A stretch of 64,000 nt of DNA from positions 62,001-126,000 of the forward strand of contig NW_027228794.1 in assembly GCF_019399895.1 (NCBI RefSeq), in the 5' to 3' direction. Under the pieces are notes generated by a model. That model did no database searches, had not been told where the DNA came from, and was given only the letters and a program-made list of their open reading frames with translations. The translations under genes and the position numbers were made by a program. Origin of the DNA: Cardiocondyla obscurior (Eukaryota > Arthropoda > Insecta > Hymenoptera > Formicidae). Numbering within the stretch: position 1 is the first letter of the stretch; every line of letters starts with the position of its first letter. This document shows, piece after piece, positions 53,101 to 64,000 of the stretch.

Positions 53101-56100
53101 CAGCGTCCTACCCTTTCCAAGAGCAGAGATATTGACAAAAACGAAAAAAATTTTTTGAAAATCTGACCACGTGACGTCGTGCGGTGACGTCAGCAGATGC
53201 CCACGTGACCATTTTCAGCGTCCTACCCCTCCAGAAGCGAAAATATTGACGAAAAACGAAAAATTTTGAAAATCTGACCACGTGACGTCGTGCGGTGACG
53301 TCAGCAGATGCCCACGTGACCATTTTTAGCGTTCTATTTTCTCCAGAAGCGAAATATTGACGAAAAACAAAAAAATTTTTGAAAATCTGACCACGTGACG
53401 TCGTGCGGTGACGTCAGCAGATGCCCACGTGACCATTTTCAGCGTCTACCTTTCCAGGAAAAAGATATTGACAAAAAACAAAAAAATTTTGAAAATCTGA
53501 CCACGTGACGTCGTGCGGTGACGTCAGCAGATGCCCACGTGACCATTTTCAGCGTCCTACCTTTCCAGGAACGAAGATATTGACGAAAAACAAAAAAAAA
53601 ATTTTTGAAAATCTGACCACGTGACGTCGTGCGGTGACGTCAGCAGATGCCCACGTGACCATTTTCAGCGTTCTACCTTCACCAGAAGCAGAGATATTGA
53701 CAAAAAACAAAAAAAATTTTTGAAAATCTGGCAACGTATCATCGTGCGGTGACGTCAGCAGATGCCCACGTGACCATTTTCAGCGTTCTATCTCACCAGA
53801 AGCAGAGATATTGACAAAAACAAAAAAATTTTTGAAAATCTGAAACGTATCATCGTGCGGTGACGTCAGCAGATGCCCACGTGACCATTTTCAGCGTTCT
53901 ACCTTTCCAGGCAGATATTGACGAAAAACAAAAAAATTTTTGAAAATCTGACCACGTGACGTCGTGCGGTGACGTCAGCAGATGCCCACGTGACCATTTT
54001 CAGCGTTCTACCCTCCAGAAAAAGATATTGACAAAAACAAAAAAATTTTTAAAATCTGACAACGTGACGTGTGCGGTGACGTCAGCAGATGCCCACGTGA
54101 CCATTTTCAGCGTCCTACCCTTCCAGGAACAAAGATATTGACAAAAAACAAAAAAAAATTTAAATCTGACCACGACGTCGTGCGGTGACGTCAGCAGATG
54201 CCCACGTGACCATTTTCAGCGTTCTACTTCACCAGCAGAGATATTGACAAAAAACAAAAAAATTTTTTAAATCTGGCAACGTATCATCGTGCGGTGACGT
54301 CAGCAGATGCCCACGTGACCATTTTCAGCGTTCTACTTCACCAAAGCAGAAATATTGACAAAAACAAAAAAAAAATTTTTGAAAATCTGGCAACAAATCA
54401 TCGTGCGGTGACGTCAGCAGATGCCCACGTGACATTTTCAGCGTTCTACCTCCACCAGAAGCAGAGATATTGACAAAAAACAAAAAAAATTTTTGAAAAT
54501 CTGACAACGTATCATCGTGCGGTGACGTCAGCAGATGCCCACGTGACCATTTTCAGCGTTCTACCTTCACCAGAAGGCAGATATTGACAAAAAACAAAAA
54601 AATTTTTGAAAATCTGGCAACAAATCTTCGTGCGGTGACGTCAGCAGATGCCCACGTGACCATTTTCAGCGTTCTACTTCCACCAGAAGCAGAGATATTG
54701 ACAAAAAACAAAAAAAAAATTTTTGAAAATCTGGCAACGTAACATTGTGCGGTGACGTCAGCAGATGCCCACGTGACCATTTTCAGCGTTCTACTTCCAC
54801 CAGAAGCAAAGATATTGACAAAAACGAAAAAAATTTTTGAAAATTTGACAACGTATCATCGTGCGGTGACGTCAGCAGATGCCCACGTGACCATTTTCAG
54901 CGTTCTACTTTCACCAGAAGCAAGATATTGACAAAAACGAAAAAAAAATTTTTAAAATTGACAACGTATCATCGTGCGGTGACGTCAGCAGATGCCCACG
55001 TGACCATTTTCAGCGTTCTACTTTCACCAGAAGCAGAGATATTGACAAAAAACAAAAAAAAATTTTTGAAAATCTGGCAACAAATCATCGTGCGGTGACG
55101 TCAGCAGATGCCCACGTGACCATTTTCAGCGTTCTACCTTCACCAGAAGCAGAGATATTGACAAAAACAAAAAATTTTTGAAAATCTGGCAACGTATCAT
55201 TGTGCGGTGACGTCAGCAGATGCCCACGTGACCATTTTCAGCGTTCTACCTTCACCAAAGCAGAGATATTGACAAAAACAAAAAATTTTTGAAAATCTGG
55301 CAACAAATCATCGTGCGGTGACGTCAGCAGATGCCCACGTGACCATTTTCAGCGTTCTACTTTCACCAGAAGCAGAGATATTGACAAAAAACAAAAAAAA
55401 AATTTTTGAAAATCTGGCAACGTATCATTGTGCGGTGACGTCAGCAGATGCCCACGTGACCATTTTCAGCGTTCTACTTTCACCAGAAGCAAAGATATTG
55501 ACAAAACAAAAAAAATTTTTTGAAAATCTGAACGTATCATCGTGCGGTGACGTCAGCAGATGCCCACGTGACCATTTTCAGCGTTCTACTTTCACCAGAA
55601 GCAAAAATATTGACAAAAACGATAAAATATTTTTGAAAATCTGGCAACGAATCTTCGTGCGGTGACGACAGCAGATGCCCACGTGACCATTTTCAGCGTT
55701 CTACTCCTCCAGAAGCAAAGATATTGACAAAAACAAAAAAATTTTTGAAAATCTGCCAACGTATCATCGTGCGGTGACGTCAGCAGATGCCCACGTGACC
55801 ATTTTCAGCGTTCTACTTTCACCAGAAGCAAAGATATTGACAAAAAACAAAAAATTTTTGAAAATCTGACAACGTATCATCGTGCGGTGACGTCAGCAGA
55901 TGCCCACGTGACCATTTTCAGCGTCCTACCTTCCAAGGACGGAGATATTGACGAAAACAAAAAAAATTTTTGAAAATTCTGACCATGACGTCGTGCGGTG
56001 ACGTCAGCAGATGCCCACGTGACCATTTCAGCGTTCTACCTTTCCAGGAACGAAGATATTGACGAAAAAAAAAAAAAAATTTTTGAAAATCTGACCACGT

Positions 56101-59100
56101 GACGTCGTGCGGTGACGTCAGCAGATGCCCACGTGACCATTTTCAGCGTTCTACCTTTTCCAGAAGCGAAGATATTGACGAAAAACAAAAAAATTTTTGA
56201 AAATCTGACCACGTGACGTCGTGCGGTGACGTCAGCAGATGCCCACGTGACCATTTTCAGCGTCTACCTTCCAAGAGCGAGATATTGACGAAAAACAAAA
56301 AAATTTTTGAAAATCTGACCACGTGACGTCGTGCGGTGACGTCAGCAGATGCCCACGTGACCATTTTAGCGTTCTACTCTCCAGGGGCGAAATATTGACG
56401 AAAAACAAAAAATTTTTGAAAATCTGACCACGTGACGTCGTGCGGTGACGTCAGCAGATGCCCACGTGACCATTTTCAGCGTTCTACCTTCTCCAGAAGC
56501 GAAATATTGACGAAAAACGAAAAAAATTTTGAAAATCTGACCACGTGACGTCGTGCGGTGACGTCAGCAGATGCCCACGTGACCATTTTCAGCGTTCTAC
56601 TTTTTCCAAGGAAATATTGACGAAAAACAAAAAAATTTTTAAAATTTGACCAACGTGACGTCGTGCGGTGACGTCAGCAGATGCCCACGTGACCATTTTC
56701 AGCGTTCTACCTTCCAAGAGCGAGATATTGACAAAAACAAAAAAATTTTGAAAATCTGACAACGTGACGTCGTGCGGTGACGTCAGCAGATGCCCACGAC
56801 CATTTTCAGCGTTCTACCTTTCCAAGAGCAGAGATATTGACAAAAACGAAAAAAATTTTGAAAATCTGACCATGACGTCGTGCGGTGACGTCAGCAGATG
56901 CCCACGTGACCATTTTCAGCGTTCTACCTCCTCCAGAAGCGAAGATATTGACGAAAAACGAAAAAAATTGAAAATCTGACCACGTGACGTCGTGCGGTGA
57001 CGTCAGCAGATGCCCACGTGACCATTTTCAGCGTCCTACTTTCTCCAGAAGCGAAATATTGACGAAAAACAAAAAAATTTTGAAAATCTGACCACGTGAC
57101 GTCGTGCGGTGACGTCAGCAGATGCCCACGTGACCATTTTCAGCGTCTACCTTTCCAGAAGCAAAGATATTGACAAAAAAAAAAAAATTTTTGAAAATCT
57201 GACAACGTGACGTCGTGCGGTGACGTCAGCAGATGCCCACGTGACCATTTTCAGCGTCCTACCCTTCCAGGAACAGAAATATTGACGAAAAACAAAAAAA
57301 TTTTTTGAAAATCTGACAACGTGACGTCGTGCGGTGACGTCAGCAGATGCCCACGTGACCATTTTCAGCGTTCTACCTTCACCAGAAGCAGAGATATTGA
57401 CAAAAACAAAAAAAATTTTTGAAAATCTGGCAACGTTTCATTGTGCGGTGACGTCAGCAGATGCCCACGTAACCATTTTCAGCGTTCTATCTCCACCAGA
57501 AGCAGAGATATTGACAAAAAACAAAAAAAAATTTTTGAAAATCTGGCAACGTATCATTGTGCGGTGACGTCAGCAGATGCCCACGTGACCATTTTCAGCG
57601 TTCTACCTTTCCAAAGGCAGAGATATTGACGAAAACAAAAAAAAATTTTTGAAAATCTGACCACGTGACGTCGTGCGGTGACGTCAGCAGATGCCCACGT
57701 GACCATTTTCAGCGTTCTACCCCTCCAGGAAAAGATATTGACAAAAACAAAAAAAAATTTTTTGAAATTCTGACAACGTAACGTTGTGCGGTGACGTCAG
57801 CAGATGCCCACGTGACCATTTTCAGCGTTCTACCCTTCCAGGAACAAAGATATTGACAAAAACAAAAAAAATTTTGAAAATCTGACCACGTGACGTCGTG
57901 CGGTGACGTCAGCAGATGCCCACGTGACCATTTTCAGCGTTCTACTTCTCACCAAAGCAGAAATATTGACAAAAACAAAAAAAATTTTTGAAAATCTGAA
58001 CAAATCATCGTGCGGTGACGTCAGCAGATGCCCACGTGAATTTTCAGCGTTCTACCTTCACCAGAAGCAGAGATATTGACAAAAAACAAAAAAATTTTTG
58101 AAAATCTGACAACGTATCATCGTGCGGTGACGTCAGCAGATGCCCACGTGACCATTTTCAGCGTTCTACCTTCACCAAAGCAGATATTGACAAAAAACAA
58201 AAAAATTTTTGAAAATCTGGCAACAAATCATCGTGCGGTGACGTCAGCAGATGCCCACGTGACCATTTTCAGCGTTCTACTTTCACCAGAAGCAGATATT
58301 GACAAAAACAAAAAAATTTTTGAAAATCTGGCAACGTAACATCGTGCGGTGACGTCAGCAGATGCCCACGTGACCATTTTCAGCGTTCTATTTCCACCAG
58401 AATCAAAGATATTGACGAAAAACGAAAAAATATTTTGAAATCTGGCAACGTATCATCGTGCGGTGACGTCAGCAGATGCCCACGTGACCATTTTCAGCGT
58501 TCTACTTTCACCAGAAGCAAAGATATTGACAAAAACGAAAAAAAAATTTTAATTTGACAACGTATCATCGTGCGGTGACGTCAGCAGATGCCCACGTGAC
58601 CATTTTCAGCGTTCTACTTTCACCAGAAGCAGAGATATTGACAAAAAAAAAAAAAAATTTTTGAAAATCTGGAACAAATCATCGTGCGGTGACGTCAGCA
58701 GATGCCCACGTAACAATTTTTCAGCGTTCTATCTCCACCAGAAGCAGAAATATTGACAAAAAACAAAAAAATTTTTGAAAATCTGGCAACGTATCATCGT
58801 GCGGTGACGTCAGCAGATGCCCACGTGACCATTTTCAGCGTTCTACCTTCACCAAAGCAGAGATATTGACAAAAACAAAAAAAAATTTTTGAAAATCTGG
58901 CAACAAATCATCGTGCGGTGACGTCAGCAGATGCCCACGTGACAATTTTCAGCGTTTACTTTCACCAGAAGCAGAGATATTGACAAAAACAAAAAATTTT
59001 TGAAAATCTGGCAACGTAACATCGTGCGGTGACGTCAGCAGATGCCCACGTGACCATTTTCAGCGTTCTACTTTCACCAGAAGCAAAGATATTGACAAAA

Positions 59101-62100
59101 ACAAAAAAAATTTTTGAAAATCTGGCAACGTATCATTGTGCGGTGACGTCAGCAGATGCCCACGTGACCATTTTCAGCGTTCTACTTTCACCAGAAGCAA
59201 AGATATTAAAAAAAAAAAAATTTTTGAAAATCTGGCAACGTGATACATCGTGCGGTGACGTCAGCAGATGCCCACGTGACCATTTTCAGCGTCCTACCCC
59301 TCCAGAAGCAAAGATATTGACAAAAACAAAAAATTTTTTAAATCTGACAACGTAACGTTGTGCGGTGACGTCAGCAGATGCCCACGTGACCATTTTCAGC
59401 GTCCTACTCCCAGAGGCACAAAAAAAACAAAAAAAAATTTTTGAAAATCTGACACGTGACGTCGTGCGGTGACGTCAGCAGATGCCCACGTGACCATTTT
59501 CAGCGTCTACTCTTTCACCAGAAGCAGAGATATTGACAAAAAACAAAATTTTGAAAATCTAACGATTATCGTGCGGTGACGTCAGCAGATGCCCACGTTA
59601 TTTTCAGCGTTCTACTTTCACCAGAAGCAGAAATATTGACAAAAACAAAAAATTTTTGAAAATTTGGCAAACAATCATTGTGCGGTGACGTCAGCAGATG
59701 CCCACGTAACAATTTTCAGCGTTCTGCTTCCACCAGAAACAGAGATATTGACAAAAACAAATAAAAAATTTTTGTTAATCTGGCAACGTATCATTGCGCG
59801 GTGACGTCAGCAGATGCCCACGTGACCATTTTCAGCGTTCTACCTTCACCAAACACAGAGATATTGACAAAAAACAAAAAAAAAATTCTTGAAAATCTGG
59901 CAACAATCATTGTGCGGTGACGTCAGCAGATGCCCACGTGACCATTTTCAGCGTTCTACTTTCACCAGAAACAGATATTGACAAAAAACAAAAAAAATTT
60001 TTGAAAATCTGGCAACGTAACATCGTGCGGTGACGTCAGCAGATGCCCACGTGACCATTTTCAGCGTTCTACCTTCCAGAAGCAAAGATATTGACAAAAA
60101 CAAAAAAATTTTTTGAAAATCTGACCACGTGACGTCGTGCGGTGACGTCAGCAGATGCCCACGTGACCATTTTTAGCGTTCTACTTCCTCCAGAAGCAAA
60201 GATATTGACAAAAACAAAAAAAATTTTTGAAAATCTGACCACGTGACGTCGTGCGGTGACGTCAGCAGATGCCCACGTGACCATTTTCAGCGTTCTACCT
60301 TCACCAGAAGCAAAGATATTGACGAAAAACGAAAAAAATTTTTAAAATCTGACCACGACGTTGTGCGGTGACGTCAGCAGATGCCCACGTGACCATTTTC
60401 AGCGTTCTACCTCTCCAGAGCGAGATATTGACAAAAACAAAAAAATTTTGAAAATCTGACAACGTGACGTCGTGCGGTGACGTCAGCAGATGCCCACGTG
60501 ACCATTTTCAGCGTTCTACCTTTCAAGAAGCAGAGATATTGACAAAAACGAAAAAAATTTTTGAAAATCTGACCATGACGTCGTGCGGTGACGTCAGCAG
60601 ATGCCCACGTGACCATTTTCAGCGTTCTACCTTCTCCAGAAGCAAAATATTGACAAAAACGAAAAATTTTGAAAATTTGACAACGTATCGTGCGGTGACG
60701 TCAGCAGATGCCCACGTGACCATTTTCAGCGTTCTATTTTCACCAGAAGCGGAAATATTGACAAAAAACAAAAAAATTTTTGAAAATCTGACAACGTGAC
60801 GTCGTGCGGTGACGTCAGCAGATGCCCACGTGACCATTTTCAGCGTCTACCTTTCCAGAAAAAGATATTGACAAAAAACAAAAAAAAATTTTTGAAAATT
60901 TGGCAACGTGACGTTGTGCGGTGACGTCAGCAGATGCCCACGTGACCATTTTCAGCGTTCTACCTTTTCCAGGAAGAAAATATTGACAAAAACAAAAAAA
61001 ATTTTTGAAAATCTGACCACGTGACGTCGTGACGTCAGCAGATGCCCACGTGACCATTTTCAGCGTTCTACTTCACCAGAAGCAGAGATATTGACAAAAA
61101 CAAAAAAAATTTTTGAAAATCTGGCAACGTATCATTGTGCGGTGACGTCAGCAGATGCCCACGTGACCATTTTCAGCGTTCTATCTCTACCAGAAGCAGA
61201 GATATTGACAAAAACAAAAAAAAATTTTGAAAATCTGGAAACGTATCATTGTGCGGTGACGTCAGCAGATGCCCACGTGACCATTTTCAGCGTTCTACCT
61301 TTCCAAAGCAGATATTGACAAAAACAAAAAAAATTTTTGAAAATCTGACCACGTGACGTCGTGCGGTGACGTCAGCAGATGCCCACGTGACCATTTTCAG
61401 CGTTCTACTCTCCAGAAAAAAGATATTGACAAAAAACAAAAAAAATTTTTTAAATCTAACAACGTAACGTTGTGCGGTGACGTCAGCAGATGCCCACGTG
61501 ACCATTTTCAGCGTTCTACCCTTCCAGGAACAAAGATATTGACAAAAACAAAAAAAAATTTGAAAATCTGGCAACGTGACGTGTGGGTGACGTCAGCAGA
61601 TGCCCACGTGACCATTTTCAGCGTTCTACTTTCACCAGAAGCAGAGATATTGACAAAAAACAAAAAAAAATTTTTGAAAATCTGGCAACGTATCATTGTG
61701 CGGTGACGTCAGCAGATGCCCACGTGACCATTTTCAGCGTTTCTCTACCAAAGCAGAAATATTGACAAAAAAACAAAAAAATTTTGAAAATCTGGCAACA
61801 AATCATCGTGCGGTGACGTCAGCAGATGCCCACGTGACCATTTTCAGCGTTCTACCTTCACCAGAAGCAGAGATATTGACAAAAAACAAAAAAAAATTAT
61901 TGAAAATCTGGCAACGTATCATTGTGCGGTGACGTCAGCAGATGCCCACGTGACCATTTTCAGCGTTCTACCTTCACCAGAAGCAGAGATATTGACAAAA
62001 AACAAAAAAATTTTTGAAAATCTGGCAACAAATCATTGTGCGGTGACGTCAGCAGATGCCCACGTGACAATTTTCAGCGTTTTACTTTCACCAGCAGAGA

Positions 62101-64000
62101 TATTGACAAAAAACAAAAAAAAATTTTTGAAAATCTGGCAACGTAACATCGTGCGGTGACGTCAGCAGATGCCCACGTGACCATTTTCAGCGTTCTATTT
62201 CCACCAGAAGCAAAGATATTGACAAAAACGAAAAAATATTTTGAAATCTGGCAACGTATCATCGTGCGGTGACGTCAGCAGATGCCCACGTGACCATTTT
62301 CAGCGTTCTACTTTCACCAGAAGCAAGATATTGACGAAAAACGAAAAAAAAATTTTTAATTTGGCAACGTATCATTGTGCGGTGACGTCAGCAGATGCCC
62401 ACGTGACCATTTTCAGCGTTCTACTTTCACCAGAAGCAGAGATATTGACAAAAACAAAAAAATTTTTGAAAATCTGCAACAAATCATCGTGCGGTGACGT
62501 CAGCAGATGCCCACGTAACAATTTTCAGCGTTCTATCTTCACCAGAAGCAGAGATATTGACAAAAACAAAAAATTTTTGAAAATCTGGCAACGTATCATT
62601 GTGCGGTGACGTCAGCAGATGCCCACGTGACTATTTTCAGCGTTCTACTTCCACCAGAAGCAGAGATATTGACAAAAACAAAAAAATTTTTGAAAATCTG
62701 GCAACAAATCATTGTGCGGTGACGTCAGCAGATGCCCACGTAACAATTTTTCAGCGTTCTACTCACCAGAAGCAGAGATATTGACAAAAACAAAAAAATT
62801 TTTGAAAATCTGGCAACGTAACATTGTGCGGTGACGTCAGCAGATGCCCACGTGACCATTTTCAGCGTTCTACTTTACCAGAAGCAAAGATATTGACAAA
62901 AACAAAAAAAATTTTTTGAAAATCTGGCAACGTATCTTGTGCGGTGACGTCAGCAGATGCCCACGTGACTATTTTCAGCGTTCTACTCTTCACCAGAAGC
63001 AAAGATATTAAAAAAAAAAAAATTTTTGAAAATCTGGCAACGATCATCGTGCGGTGACGTCAGCAGATGCCCACGTGACTATTTTCAGCGTTCTACCCCT
63101 CCAGAAGCAAAGATATTGACAAAAAACAAAAAAATTTTTGAAAATTTGGCAACGTATCATCGTGCGGTGACGTCAGCAGATGCCCACGTGACCATTTTCA
63201 GCGTTCTACTTTCACCAGAAGCAAAGATATTGACAAAAACGAATAAAAATTTTTGAAAATCTGGCAACGTATCATCGTGCGGTGACGTCAGCAGATGCCC
63301 ACGTGACCATTTTCAGCGTCCTACCTTCCAAGGACGGAGATATTGACGAAAAACAAAAAAAAATTTTTGAAAATCTGACCACGTGACGTCGTGCGGTGAC
63401 GTCAGCAAACACGTGACCATTTCTAGCGTTCTACCTTTTCCAGGAACAGAGATATTGACGAAAAACAAAAAAATTTTGAAAATCTGACCACGTGACGTGC
63501 GGTGACGTCAGCAGATGCCCACGTGACCATTTTCAGCGTTCTACTTTTTCCAGAAGCGAAAATATTGACGAAAAACAAAAAAATTTTTAAATCTGACCAA
63601 CGTGACGTTGTGCGGTGACGTCAGCAGATGCCCACGTGACCATTTTCAGCGTTCTACCTCTCCAAGAGCGAGATATTGACGAAAAACAAAAAAATTTTTA
63701 AAATCTGACAACGTGACGTTGTGCGGTGACGTCAGCAGATGCCCACGTGACCATTTTCAGCGTTCTACTTCTCCAGAAGCGGAAATATTGACGAAAAACA
63801 AAAAAAATTTTGAAAATCTGACCACGTCGTGCGGTGACGTCAGCAGATGCCCACGTGACCATTTTCAGCGTTTTATTTTCTCCAGAAGCAGAAATATTGA
63901 CGAAAAACGAAAAAAATTTTGAAAATCTGACCACGTAACGTCGTGCGGTGACGTCAGCAAATGCCCACGTGACCATTTTCAGCGTTCTACTTTTCCAGAA
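50180..64000. repeat. Satellite zone of interleaved type A and type B monomers
   Basis: Type B monomers read GGCAACGTATCATCGTGCGG or AACAAATCATCGTGCGG in place of the upstream box and TTCACCAGAAGCAGAGATATTGACAAAA downstream. Approximate B blocks: 50460-51835, 52095-52620, 53650-53890, 54200-55900, 57350-57590, 57940-59290, 59510-60050, 61060-61290 and 61620-63310. Type A or A-like monomers (with TTTTCAGCG instead of TTTTTAGCG) fill the gaps and the last ~690 bp. Confidence 0.82.

Larger units (their letters stand above)
29521..64000. repeat. ~115-bp satellite array (34.5 kb, runs off the window)
   Basis: Head-to-tail monomers of about 105-120 bp, roughly 300 by division of length by period. 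Each has a conserved core of about 40 bp (GTGCGGTGACGTCAGC, then AGATGCCCACGTGACC), a moderately conserved AGCGTYCTAC and CCAG segment, GATATTGAC, and an A/T linker whose A and T tract lengths differ from monomer to monomer. Many minus-strand frames with the phrase VTWASADVTARRHVV arise because the core is stop-free in that frame; linker length changes break them, and they are not genes. No other element interrupts the array. Confidence 0.97.

Noticed and set aside
29503..63976. Dozens of open frames on both strands repeating VTWASADVTARRHVV or TSADAHVTIFSVL
   Set aside because: They are the satellite core read in stop-free frames. They end or shift wherever the A/T linker changes length, have no shared start, and recur in both strands.
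29521..64000. CRISPR-like array
   Set aside because: Repeats are ~115 bp and contiguous, with no unique spacers, and the sequence is eukaryotic satellite.

Overview
The window looks like AT-rich, repeat-dense heterochromatin from an insect nuclear genome, probably subtelomeric or pericentromeric. Support comes from TTAGG/CCTAA arrays (the ancestral insect telomere repeat), a full-length R1-clade non-LTR retrotransposon inserted inside that repeat in the manner of TRAS/SART, a gypsy-like integrase relic, and more than 34 kb of tandem satellite. No ordinary single-copy host gene, tRNA or rRNA was recognised. The insect order cannot be fixed from this sequence.

Layout. (1) Positions 1-14365 form a nested inverted structure. 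Outer arms (1-2161 and 12735-14365) carry pieces of a small mobile element. Inner arms (2683-3790 and 10190-11117) each carry one satellite monomer followed by a ~195-bp tandem repeat, facing each other across telomeric repeat. Between them lies an intact two-ORF TRAS/SART-like retrotransposon on the minus strand (gag-like ORF1 7478-9661, endonuclease/RT ORF2 4327-7470, poly(A) at 3831-3852). A hairpin-rich foldback array fills 11195-12323. (2) Positions 12324-28163 hold several copies of an element family that I do not recognise. Its ends are TGTTACGTCCCG/CGGGACGTAACA, full copies are ~1.9-2.4 kb, and target duplications are 4 bp. Each copy has a structured leader and up to three small genes: A, a basic protein of ~104 aa, and B and C, two ~140-aa cysteine-rich paralogues with identical metal-ligand spacing. 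Copy 4 (16457-18642) has all three genes open. The copies are nested in each other or lie in relics of a gypsy-like retroelement. (3) Positions 28164-29259 are unique-looking AT-rich DNA with a foldback MITE at 28509-29053. (4) From about 29260 to the window end is a ~115-bp satellite. Every monomer carries TGACGTCA followed at fixed spacing by CACGTG, separated by A/T linkers of variable length. A homogeneous type A block (to ~50180) gives way to interleaved blocks of types A and B.

In copy 4 genes A, B and C lie head to tail within 1.2 kb behind one 0.85-kb leader, so a single polycistronic or spliced transcript is likely. No transposase is visible in the small elements. Their ends and 4-bp duplications suit a gypsy-type or Ginger-type integrase acting in trans, which is inference. 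The TRAS/SART-like element carries its own machinery and may be active.
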